Assembly (NCBI GenBank): GCA_022496205.1
Contig: WTXD01000010.1
Span: forward strand, 434,001-498,000
Origin: Gloeopeniophorella convolvens
Lineage: Eukaryota; Basidiomycota; Agaricomycetes; Russulales
Direction of reading: 5' to 3'
DNA length: 64,000 bases
In this document: piece after piece, positions 50,413-60,806 of the stretch
How the letters are laid out: every line of letters begins with the position of its first letter
How positions within the stretch are numbered: the first letter of the stretch is position 1
Program-made: the position numbers and the translations under genes
The notes under the pieces: generated by a model
The model's input: only the letters and a program-made list of their open reading frames with translations
Told to the model about the DNA's origin: nothing
Database searches by the model: none

Positions 50413-51530
50413 GTCTGCTGGTGACTATTGGGTGAGTATCAGGTCAATATGCGCTGCCTGTGTTGATCTGCGATGCGAGTCGAGGCTTTGAAGCTTGACA
50501 GAGTGATATATCCTGGGGTTAGGGTCAATATGTTATGTAACGCTCGGCCCGGAGGAGGCAAGCCGTGAGGCCTTGAGGCAGGGTGGACCGTTCGGATCGT
50601 CTTGGTCAACGTTCACCGTCGTCACTGGACTCTCTTGAAGCTCCCAAACGGACTCAACGCTGCCTCGTTCTAACAGCCGCGCCCATCGTCATCATACGGC
50701 TCTACTTAGGCTCGATGGTCCGCCCACCATTTGCAATGATCGGTTATTATTCTGCGGGATGCTGCACCGTCGCGTAAGGACCGGGCGCCACTGCCCCTGG
50801 CCACTGACAGGTACTGGTGAATGTCATGGCTTCGATATAGGATGTTGAAAGTGCCGGGGAGAGGGCCCGGCACGGACCAGCGCCTCCCCTCTCCCCTTCC
50901 TAATGAGCCGATCACATACAGAAATGCGTACTGATCCACTGAGGCTGGATTCCATGTGCCTGGTGAGAGGGGCCACTGATGGCAAGGGTTGCAGCATTTT
51001 CTCTAACCCAAAGTTGTGCGTCGGAGAGCGCTGAGCGTTCTTAGGTGAAACCTTCCCCGACGGCGGAATCACGGCCCTGCCACTGGTGCCTGACATTAGA
51101 TTACAGTTGCTTTGATGGAGGTCCACACTTTCTACCGCTAATCCTTAAAGCATTCCAGCAGTACAATTGTCAACGAAGCGAGCCGTGAGAAGACCAAGTG
51201 AAGAGCGGCGGACTGGCAGTCTGGCAGCATCAGGCGAGAGCATACCTGTGATACCGACTCTATACAAGATGGATGTCGGTGCGTGAGAGATAACAGAGCC
51301 TTGTCGCAGCCTTGTGTTTGCACCGTTTGCTTGGGACGCCCTGATATTTCTCCGATTCTAGTTTTGCCACCATCAACCCATTCGAAATCTACTCTAGGCT
51401 GGCCACGGGATGGGGCAATGTTGTTATTCTTCACGGGAAGTTACACATTCTGACACCCAGTCCGTCACGTTCCAGAGACTAGATTGGGGGCGGCACTCAC
51501 GTCGGCTTGGGATATGACGGGAGGGATGGA
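50413..51530. other. Divergent 1.1-kb intergenic
   Basis: This lies upstream of TMA46 (minus) and TPS-C (plus). No coding frame is supported. Confidence 0.5.
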
Positions 51531-51536
51531 TATAAA
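51531..51536 (+). promoter_or_regulatory. TATA box of TPS-C
   Basis: A TATAAA hexamer lies 99 nt upstream of the TPS-C start codon. A C-rich run at about 51,589-51,613 lies between it and the ATG, in the predicted 5' UTR. Confidence 0.6.
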
Positions 51537-51629
51537 AAGCCTCACTTCTGGACGTTGCATTCCAACCCGAGGCTCGAGTCTGAATTCTCCCCCCTCCCCC
51601 CCCCCCCCTCCCAGCTCGTTTTATCTCCA

Positions 51630-52900
51630 ATGCCACCTAGTCGTCCTCAAATACGCCTCCGCGAGCCGCTTGCCCGATGGCCATGGTCCAGAGCGTTGAA
51701 TGATCATTACTTGGCCATCAAGCCAGAATGTGACGCTTGGGTTCGAAGCTTTGGGGCACTCAGTATCAAGGCCCAAAAGTCATTCGATTTGTGCAACTTC
51801 CGTCGGTATTCTCGCGTATACTCTCGATCCGACGGGCGACTGACGAAGAGTACAGCGCTGCTTGGTGCCCTCATGTACCCGTTGAATGATAAAGGTTAGT
51901 CCACATAAAAATCGGTGTTGCTACTTTCCGATCAACACCCAGATTGCCTCCGCGTCGCTTGCGAGCTCATGGTACTCGGTTTCATGTTCGACGAGTTCAC
52001 CGACAATGTAGACGACGATGGTGCACGCGCATATGCGGATATGATCACGGATGCCGTCCTTAATCCGCATAGAGAGCGCCCAGAAGGTGAGGCAGCGCTC
52101 GGCGAAATCGCACGGCAGTACGTTCACGTCTTCCACCTGCCACCGTCAGCCTTGTCTGACACTTGCAGATACTGGCTTCGCGCACTCCGGTTCTCTAGTC
52201 TTCCGGCACAACGGCGCTTCATCCAGACGTTTGGACAATACGTCTATGCAGTAATCGACGAGGCCGCCGACCGCGCCAGGGGTGAAGTTCGTTGCATAGA
52301 AGGGTATCTCCGCCTCAGGCGCCACACCGCTGGCGGCTACCCGTGCTTCTTCGCTGCAGAACTCGACTTGGACATCCCGGACGAGGTCATGGCGCACCCT
52401 GCGATGGCCTCGCTTCTCGGCTCGGCAGCGGAATCTTTTGTCCTCACGAACGTGGGTAGTGTTCGTTAGGTCCATGCGGGTGCCAGGGAACTTACTCTGA
52501 CACCCAGGACCCTTATTCTTATAACATCGAGCAAGCATCAGGGCATGACGGTCACAATCTGGTCACAGTCGTCATGACAGAGAAGAATATCGGGCTTGAT
52601 GACGCTCTCGACTGGATCGCGGAGCACCACGCAGGGGTTTTGTCCCAGTTCGAGAGCCAAGCCCACATACTGCCCTCCTGGGGTTCAACCATCGATGCCC
52701 AAGTAAAGACCTTTGTTGACAGGCTCGGCTACTGGATCCGAGGGTTTGACTGCTGGTCTTTTGAGTCAGAGAGGTACTTCGGTGCGAGTGGTCTTGAGGT
52801 GCAAAAGCGGCGAGTGGTGACTTTACTACCGAAGGTAAAGGCACAGGATGTGACACCGATGACCGCTCCTGCACAGTTTATTGAGGCGTTCGATGCCTAG
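51630..52900 (+). CDS. Terpene synthase TPS-C (sesquiterpene cyclase type)
   Basis: Exons 51630-51801, 51856-51894, 51943-52117, 52169-52451 and 52508-52900 give 353 aa. The plan is that of TPS-A and TPS-B, with one extra codon in exon 1. Active-site motifs are intact: DEFTD, NDPYSYNIE and ESERYFG. The aspartate-motif flank is more diverged (DEFTDNVDDDG against DEFTDKVDGEG). A class I cyclase of farnesyl diphosphate is expected; the product is unknown. It is followed 1 kb later on the same strand by a GMC oxidoreductase gene that could have modified its product. Confidence 0.92.
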
Positions 52901-53895
52901 TAACAGTGGGGGATAAGCTTTTGGACGACGGTTGTGCTCCTGGCTGTATTCGTCCTCTGTAAAGTTCATGGCATAGGCACGGTTTAGAATCACTGTAGTA
53001 GATGCCGGCGGCAACCATTACAGTCCCCCAGTCTGGCACTTCGAAATGAATGAGCGATACATACTTAACGTGCCTGATGGTGTATCCAGCAACTTGCATC
53101 CCACCTAGGATGGTGGGATGATTGCAGGTTCGCCAGAACGGCAGTTGCCGATCATTACGCTCTGCAACGGGATCGGAGCTTCGCAAGTCGCCGTACGCGT
53201 GTCGACGACACGCCTCGGAGTCCTCCGAATCCGAAGTCAATAACATGCAGACTGCCAGGCCCACTCTAGTGTTTCCTCTCTTAAAGCGCCATTTGGGCGA
53301 GTCAACTCTACCTCAACCCAGTACGACTGTTTTGGTCCACCGTGCGAACGAGACCACGCTGCGGAGCACCGGTCATTGGCCATTATCATGCGTTGAAACA
53401 CCCGTTTCCAACCTTCTCTAAATTGTGCGTCTATGATCTGGCTGTGCTGACCCTTAATCCACATACCGCCCGCCGAGTCGTCTTACAGGCTCTACTGGTC
53501 ACGCCCCCTGTGAAGTCTTGGTCAACGTTGTCCGCGAGCATTGGATGCAACAGCTTCTGTGATGCATATTCTACAGTCCGGCAGTCGTGACAGGCCATCC
53601 TCTACACGTATTCTACACGTGCGCTTGTTTACGTGTGCTATGTCATCCCCCTGTGACTGTGACCTACCTGGTCTCGCCTCTGACGAGCGTTAAGGTGATT
53701 TCATTTGATCACCTTGACCTCAAGGAGCAGTACTCGTTCCGTTAACAGCTTGGCATATCCTTGCAAGCGGTCAGAGCAGTGGAAACACTTAACCTAGCGT
53801 CGGCCTTGAGCGTCTCATATCGGCCCACTCACCCGAGCCTTCACCAGATAAATAGCAGTCATGCTCTGCAGAGAGTCCTTCACTCCATACACATC
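52901..53895. other. Intergenic, promoter of the GMC oxidoreductase
   Basis: No supported coding frame. A GATAAATAG TATA-like sequence occurs about 45 nt before the ATG at 53896. Confidence 0.5.
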
Positions 53896-56800
53896 ATGCC
53901 TATTGTCCCCGTCGATCAAGTTTCTGAGAAATCTTTCGATTATATCGTTGTTGGTAGGTCAAGCGCTTCCTGAGTTGTCACTATCCTTCTGATATCAATG
54001 TTCTTGAGGTGGAGGAGTAAGGGGTCACCTGGAACCTTATCTTCTCAGGACTCACCCCCTCCCCCTCAATAGACCGCGGGTCTGGTCGTCGCTACCCGTT
54101 TGACAGAGGATCCGTCTGTGTCCGTTCTTGTTTTGGAAGCAGGTGACGCGAATCTGAACGACCCTGCCATTCGTGCGTGTATGTAAACGATGATGTGCCA
54201 ACATGCTCACTTGATGCGCCCGCAGTGACGCCGGCAGCGTTCGGAAGCCATTTCGGGAAGCCTCAATACGACTGGGGCTTCAACACTGTGAGCGCTTCGC
54301 ACAAAGTCTATCTACACGTGCCCACCCCCAGTGCTAGATACCGCAACGCCATGCGGGTGGTAACGCTACTTATTGGCCCCGGTAAGCAGAGTCATTTGTA
54401 CCACATCAACTCGGTATCTTATATTTCCGCAGAGGCAAAGGTCTCGGCGGGAGCTCTGCCATCAACTTCCTCCTTTACCACCTCCCTGCGAAGTCAGATA
54501 TTGACGGTATGTCAGCACGTCCGTTTCCGATGCATCCTCCTCATATTATTTCTCACAGCTTTTGGAAATCTCGGGAACAAAGGATGGAACTGGGACATGC
54601 TAAAGGAGTACTACCATAGGGTGGAGAAATTTCTCCCTCCCCAAACCCAAACCGATCAAATGAAGTTTGACTTGAAGGAGCACGGAACGGAAGGCAAGGC
54701 GCCAGTACTTCCGTAAATCTGACATGTTGTCACTGATCGTGCACTCCTTAGGCCCACTGGAAATTGGGTATCCCCTTGTGTTGTCTGGCCTCGAGAAGCC
54801 CTATGTTGAAGCTTTGGGGAAGTACAGGATCAACGTTTCACTGGAACCGGTACGTACTTTACGAACCCTTCGCATTCACGCGATAAGCGCTGACTATTGG
54901 TCAGTTCTCTGGAAATGTAAGTCGTCACTCGTAGGCGGATCCATTTATCTAACGTAGTTCACAAGAACAACGGTACTTGGCTATCGCCTATCTCTGTTCA
55001 TCCTGTGAAGCGCGTCCAGTCCTATGCCGCTAATGTTAGTATTTCCTTCGTAGTATACCTGCACCTGGCTTATCCTGCCTAGATGTACTACGAGCCAAAC
55101 GCCTCCCGAAGCAACTTGGTGGTCCTAACCTCCGCACACGTCGCAAAGCTGCTTCTCTCGAAACAGTCGGATGAGGGAGAAATGGCCACAGGTGTGAACT
55201 TCCTTCATGGTGGAAAGGAGTTCAAAGTGTTCGCCAAAAAGGAAGTCGTTTTGTCCGCCGGGTAAGCGAGCCACATCAGTTTGTAGTGCATGCTGATCTT
55301 GACGTGTATCAATCTCGCTCAGAGCGATTATGTCTCCTCAGGTGAGTGTTACCAAGTCCATGGGGTATATACGCGTACTCATGATCATTTAGATCCTTGA
55401 GCTCTCTGGAATTGGTGATCCGCAAGTGTTACAGAAGGCTGGGGTAAAACCCGTAGTTGATCTCCGAGGAGTTGGGAACAACGTTCAAGAACACATATAT
55501 ACGGGGTCGAGCTACCGTGCGTGCTCCGGCATCAACTTCCTCATATAGATACCGACAGCATGAACAGAGGTGAAGGAGGAACATGAGGATGACTACTTGA
55601 CATTCGACTGTTTGAACGATCCGGAAGAACTCGCGAAACAAAAAGAACTCTTGTAAGCACGCACTTGCAATCTTCTCTGGCTTCCTTATGACTGAAGGCT
55701 TTGCAAGCTTGACTGGAAAGGGTGCATTTGGAATGTTGCTCTCTTGCTTGGCCTTTGTGCCTCTGTCTGCGTTGAGCTCAGAGGCTCAGGCTTTACGAGA
55801 GAATCTTATCTCTACCATCCGCACCGGCATTGACGCCGGTCGCTATCCTCCTGGGTTGCAGAGGCAGCATCAAGTACAGCTGCAACACATCGAGGAGAAG
55901 CAGCCGAGTTGCGAGCTTATCCTTGCGCAGTCGATCAGTGTCAAATGCAGTAAGTTCGCTGTCTCCCGCCTGAGAGGCGCTTCATTCATCCGTCCCGATC
56001 GCTAGATACTCGTAAGCCAAAGAGGAAGTATGTGACGATGACGGCTCTACAGAATCACCCTATATCCCGCGGCACGATAGTGTGTTCCCTGATTCTTTGC
56101 CATGCCTTAGATGCTTATCTTTCATCGCAGCATATCGCTTCCAACGATCCCCTCGAACACCCAGTGATCGACCCACACTATTTCGAGGAGGATTATGTTG
56201 AAGCGCAGCAGAGGGTGGAGTGACAACTGAAGGACACAGAGTGACGCTCAGTCAGAGAAGGTCAAAAGACTTATACATTAGTGCAATACCTGAAGGACAC
56301 AGAGTGACGCTATAAGGTAAGGTAAGCATAAGATAGAAGTGAAAGGAGTGGTAGTGTACTTGCCTCAGTTAGAGAAGGTCAAAAGACTGAGGCTACAAAG
56401 GCGAAAGAGGAGGTCCTTTTATACAAGTAAGGAACGACAATAGCATGTGATAAACAATGCTTAGAAAGCCTAGGAGACCCACATGAAACGGAGTAAGAGT
56501 GGGTACCGGAGTACAAGGTGGGTCATGGAATGCCCTAGAATAGTCCAGAATCATGGAAACGAATGTGGGGCTGAACACAGCCTTAAGTCTAGAACATTAT
56601 GTACACAAGATAAGATAGTCCTTGATCATTAGGTCCATATCTAATCTAATCAGAGCCGCCAGGACACTGTCCGTCTCAACAGATTATGGTGAGTTCTCCG
56701 CGGGATCTATCACTGCACCCATGAATTAATATTGGATTACTCAGATCTCAAAGCCTTCATTGAGACGTTCAAATTCAATCGCCGCCTTGTGCAGCAAGAA

Positions 56801-57369
56801 CCCCTCAAGAGCATTCTTGTAGCTGAGGAAGTGTTTCCCGGCCCTTCTGTACAAACAGACGAACAAATCGCCGGTACGTCTGTCTACGCTTGGCCGTGTA
56901 TGACCCACTGACTTCTTGGCACAGACTTCCTGAAGCGTAATTTCATGACGACTTATCGTGAGTCCAGCTGTAGACCCGGCCCTGTGCCTGATACTGAATC
57001 TCGTCCCAGATACCGTTGGCTCGTGCTCCATGCTCCCTCGTAACGATGCTGGCGTCGTTGACAACAAACTGAAGGTGAGCCCATGTCCAATAACCCTCAC
57101 AACGTCACTCTCACAAACGACCCATAGGTATATGGCACAACGAACGTACGTGTCATTGACATCTCGATCATCCCACTTCACATTGGCGCCCACATGCAAG
57201 GTAGAGATTGTACTCAGCTGAAGTCATCGTACTCATTTTTCTTGATCAAACCAGCGACTGCATACGCGATCGGAGAACTGGGTTCGAATGCTACATGTTC
57301 CTCGTGATGCCAGGAGCTAATTGTTTAACCGTAGGTGCTGATATTATCAAGGGACTAGTCGATTTTTGA
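53896..57369 (+). pseudogene. GMC oxidoreductase, disrupted by a solo LTR
   Basis: Twenty-three exons can be joined with continuous phase (607 codons without the insertion). They include an 8-nt micro-exon (54009-54016) completing the FAD motif VVGGGTAGL, the GMC signature [28 protein letters not shown], and the active-site HTVGSCSM and PLHIGAHMQATAYAIGE histidine regions. GMC flavoenzymes oxidise alcohols or sugars, here probably intracellularly because no signal peptide is visible. Exon 17 (from 56131) is interrupted at 56195 by a 486-bp insertion, which adds nine codons then TGA and separates the exon end from its GTGAGT donor (56689). Everything after, including both catalytic histidines, would be lost. 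The intron after exon 7 uses a GC donor (54694). The junction at 54920/54958 is the least certain. Apart from the insertion the frame is intact, so the damage is recent. Confidence 0.85.
56196..56681. mobile_element. Solo LTR of a retrotransposon inserted in a GMC gene exon
   Basis: The 486-bp insert begins TGTTGA and ends TCAACA, a perfect 6-bp inverted terminus of TG..CA type. It is flanked by the direct repeat GATTA at 56191-56195 and 56682-56686. These are hallmarks of LTR-retrotransposon integration; no internal coding region remains, so it is a solo LTR left by recombination between two LTRs. Inside are a 22-bp repeat (56227-56248 and 56290-56311), an AGAGAAGGTCAAAAGACT repeat (about 56254-56271 and 56371-56388) and a TTTTATAC promoter-like site near 56,416. 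Ty1/copia is the likelier superfamily from the termini, but this is not decisive. Confidence 0.88.
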
Positions 57370-57459
57370 GTTGCACCCGAGTTTCCCGTTCTGCTAGCAT
57401 GTCTACCACAATGTATGATATCTGTACACATGGGGTTACTGTGTCGCTGCATGTCCCTA

Positions 57460-58740
57460 CTAGGAGCCAAATGTCCCCACGCATTGACTTGCGGCCATCA
57501 TGGGCATCACTTGAAACATATCCACTCTGGAGAGCAAGGTCACCAATTTATGCTTCTTCATCTTCCGTCCGTCAGCCCCAAAGTACCTCTCCGACTCGAA
57601 AGACCAACAATCGTGCCCACGTAGCCAGTACCCAAACCGATCTACAAGGGCGTTGACATGATAGTCAATCGCCGGACCCCACAATGGCAGAGCGCTGTGC
57701 TGAGCCTGGAACTTGATCAGAATCTGGTCATAGTATTGGCCGACCCATTCCAGTGCGTCGTCGAGGTCGAGGTCGTTCTCCGTCATGACTACAGTGACTA
57801 GGTTATGTGCCCCGTGCCCCGCTGCTTGCTCGATGTTGTACGAATATACGTCCTAGAACAACCTGAGCTAATCACCTATAGTGGACAGACGGCACCTACG
57901 TTCGTGAGAGGAAAAGATTCTATTCCCAGATTGCGGAGCGCGACCATTGCCGGATGCGTCAGCACACGATCAGGTATGTCCAAGCCGAGCTCAGCAAGGA
58001 CGAAGCAGGGGTATGGAGCGGCCGTGCGGCGTCTGAGCTCAAGGTATTCCTCGATGCTGCGGACCTGCCCTTTGGCGCAATCTGACGCCTCCTCGACCAC
58101 AGAGTATGCATAATCGTTGAATGATTCGATGAAGCGGGCCTTCCACAGGGATGAAGCATAGGGATGCTGGATAGCGTTCGCCCAAAACCTGTCAGCAAGG
58201 GCTCGTTAATCACGGATCCCATGTAGCGAAGTCCGAGCAACCGACGTACTGTCGTGCCATTTCTCCGAGCTTCACCTCTCCTTGCGGGCGTTCCTTGGAG
58301 GGGTTGTGAATGGCGTCCATGATTATGTCTGCGTAGGCACGAGCCCCGTTGCTATCTTCCTTGTCGGTGAACTCGTCAAACATGAAGTAGAGTACCATAA
58401 GGTTACAGGCGATGCGAAGACCGGCTAGAAGGAGACGTTTAGGGTGGCTCGTATTCCACGTTCACTGTCGCACCTCTGTCATGTAAAGGGTATGTGAGTG
58501 CGGCCACAAGTGCTATAGGTCATATCAGCATAGAGCTATAGTCCTACATAGCACAGTAAACCTACGGAACTTGCACAGATCGAACACTCTCTGCGACTTG
58601 GGATCAAGAGCCCCAAATTCGTGGACCCATGAGTCGGATTCCAGCTTGACTTCTGCGTAGTGCCAGTTCAGAGCTCTGGGCCATGGCCACTTGGCGAAGG
58701 GATCAGGGAGTTGAAACTGAGTATGCGGAGGCACCGTCAT
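57460..58740 (-). CDS. Terpene synthase TPS-D (sesquiterpene cyclase type)
   Basis: Exons in order (58740-58566, 58512-58474, 58424-58250, 58188-57900, 57852-57460) give 356 aa. Exons 2 and 3 have exactly the lengths of the other three synthases (39 and 175 nt), and exons 1 and 4 differ by whole codons. Motifs are intact: FQLPDPFAKWPW, DEFTD, NDVYSYNIEQAAGHGAHN and ESERYFG. The protein should cyclise farnesyl diphosphate; the product is unknown. The stop lies only 90 bp from the stop of the convergent GMC gene. The 3' end of a retrotransposon lies about 160 bp upstream of its ATG, so most of its ancestral upstream control region has been displaced. Confidence 0.92.
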
Positions 58741-58808
58741 GGAAAGCGAACCGGGTAAAGGGACCGAGAGTGGTTGTTGCGATTTGGATGTTGTGAGCCC
58801 AAGGTCCT

Positions 58809-58814
58809 TTTATA
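58809..58814 (-). promoter_or_regulatory. TATA box of TPS-D
   Basis: A TATAAA hexamer on the minus strand lies 69 nt before the TPS-D start codon, inside the short native stretch left between the gene and the retrotransposon. Confidence 0.6.
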
Positions 58815-58900
58815 CGCGTTCATGTAGAAGAGGCGCTCGATAAGAGTATGTAACTTTGTGCTACATGGGGCTCTGTGTGCCGAGGTGCACGTTAATGAAC

Positions 58901-59020
58901 ACCAATCGGCGTGGCCTATGGGGCGCGCGAGATAGAAGGCGCATGACTTGTGGATAGCGAGAGCGGCGCCGACCGAGTAAACCCGGCCGACGCCCAATAA
59001 TATTGCGCCGCGGGAACCGC
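58901..59020 (-). repeat. Split direct repeat B2 (3' terminus of the element)
   Basis: This 120-bp sequence is identical to 59623-59742 except for one base (58971 against 59693). Its outer edge at 58901 is taken as the 3' end of the retrotransposon. Confidence 0.85.
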
Positions 59021-59245
59021 CGGGTTAAGAGGGCGGGACCGCGAAAATACAGGCAAACGAGCGCGAAAATACAGGCAGACTGTCGCAGAGGAAGCAGACA
59101 TACAAACGGATGGTCGCAACACAGGAACAGTACAAATACAAAGGCCGTGACGAGATACAAGTGGCCGTGTATGCCCACGAGATGGGAAGACAGACATCGC
59201 CGCGAAAACGGTAGGGAAGGGAGGGTGGGTGACGCAAAACGACGC

Positions 59246-59330
59246 CCTGGCAGGGAGAGAGAAAAGCTTAGAAGTGAGAAACGAGGCGGCGACGATTCAG
59301 AAACCTACCTGGCAGGGAGAGAGAAAAGCT
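59246..59330. repeat. 23-bp direct repeat inside the A2 unit
   Basis: Two copies of CCTGGCAGGGAGAG followed by AGAAAAGCT lie at 59246-59268 and 59308-59330. They may be functional sites of the element terminus or a local duplication. Confidence 0.7.
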
Positions 59331-59622
59331 AGGGGCTCAGGATGCCCGCAGCTCGCTCGATAACCCGCCCTGCCAGGGGACACGGGGGCTCCACACGGAT
59401 CCGCCCATCCGCAACCAGAACAGCCGCAGGCGGTCGCGACCTGTGCCCAAGGTTCCTATCGTGAATTTGGTCAGCTGACCGATCCCATAGTGGGCGTACT
59501 GCTCGTATACTGACGAGACTTGAGGCTTGCGGGCGCTGCCCGACGCCTGTGCGTGCGGCAAGGCCGGGGCGCTGGAATTGACCCGCCGATTGGACTTCTG
59601 TAAACAAGCATGTTTAAAATCG

Positions 59623-59742
59623 ACCAATCGGCGTGGCCTATGGGGCGCGCGAGATAGAAGGCGCATGACTTGTGGATAGCGAGAGCGGCGCCAACCGAGT
59701 AAACCCGGCCGACGCCCAATAATATTGCGCCGCGGGAACCGC
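59623..59742 (-). repeat. Split direct repeat B1
   Basis: This is the inner copy of the 120-bp repeat, starting 7 bp after the recombinase stop codon on the element strand. Confidence 0.85.
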
Positions 59743-59748
59743 ACCTAG

Positions 59749-60753
59749 TCAATGGCGTAACAATGGGTGGTGGAGTGGAGGCTGGTGGTGTAAAGAGTTG
59801 AAAGGTTCCGCGGCGCGGGGGACGATGAGCATCGCGAGAAGGGCAGGGTTCTTGCGAATATAAGATAAGAAGGCCTGCGAAGACCACCTCCCGAGAGTGC
59901 GAATGCGTTCATCAGACCACCCGAGCATAGCGAAGTAGGTGGCACCTCCCGAGCGCAACGAGTGGCCGGATACATTGGCAGGGTGTCCGGCAGAAGTCGG
60001 TGAGAGCATGTCGCTTAACCGTGCGAGGAACCATGCGCGAGTAGGAACGGACAGGTCACGCCGCAGCCAAAGTGCGGGATGGATTGGCGCAAGTCGGTCG
60101 CGCGAACGCAAGTAGGTGCGGAAGGTGTCGATGACATCAAAAGGTGTTTGCTGCGTCGTGATAACAACACGGTTCCCCTCGTAGAACCGGTCAGCCTTGT
60201 GGGTCGGCAGTTCATACGAGAAGAAGCCTTCCCCAAAGGTGACCGATAGCCGTGGGATGACTTTCCGCCACTCACGGTGGCGCGGATTGTCAGGGAAAGT
60301 GAGTTCGCCAAGTCGGTGGAGGCCGAAAAAGCCACAAACGAGCAATGCCAGAAACAGCAAGTCGTCATGCGTGGGTCGAGGGTATCAGCGAAACGCTAAC
60401 AGGATGTCATTGACGTAGAGGGGGTCTTTACGATTGGGAGGCCGCTGGAACAGCTTATGACACCCTGCGAGGGTGCGCTTGACGAGAGGGCGAGCGCGCT
60501 CCTCGCGAACAGTGGGATAGTAAGGCTCAAGCGAGTTGCAGATACCCGAGAGGTAAGTGGTAACGGATGACGGCTTGATGTAGTGTGCCATGTAGGTGAC
60601 ATACAATGAAAGCGTGTCGGCTGTGGGCGCGATGGGGATAGACTGTTGTTTGCAAAAAGTGAGGTAGGATTGGAGGTGCGAGTTGTATGATGATGCAGTA
60701 GTGGACTCGATCGCTGCCCCCAGCGCAAGCGCACGAGCATGCAAGAGCCGTTC
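59749..60753 (-). pseudogene. Retrotransposon tyrosine recombinase with in-frame stop
   Basis: The frame from 60753 encodes an N-terminal SAM-like core (SSYNSHLQSYLTFCKQQ, LSLYVTYMAHYIKPSSVTTY) and the catalytic domain: RLGELTFP (first Arg), GHSLRSGGAT (HxxR), TLGRWSSQAFLSYI (His/Trp position and the candidate Tyr nucleophile in SYI). A single TGA at 60387-60385 interrupts it between LLAFR and YPRPTHDDLLFLALL; both sides remain in the same frame. No in-frame ATG precedes the conserved core, so the recombinase may normally be made as a downstream product of pol or start from a non-AUG codon. With the stop, full-length recombinase is not expected from this copy unless there is readthrough. Confidence 0.8.
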
Positions 60754-60806
60754 TCACAACCAGACAGGACGGGGTCTCTGTCGAGAGGTCGCGGAAATCC
60801 AAAGGC

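Noticed and set aside
56196..56681. Reading the insert as an unusually long intron of the GMC gene
   Set aside because: The exon end GATTA is duplicated on both sides, the ends are TGTTGA/TCAACA, and a normal GTGAGT intron starts right after the second copy.
59337..59744. 135-aa minus-strand frame after the recombinase
   Set aside because: It lies in the terminal repeat/A2 region, and a similar frame at 58861-59178 arises only because the 120-bp repeat is duplicated.
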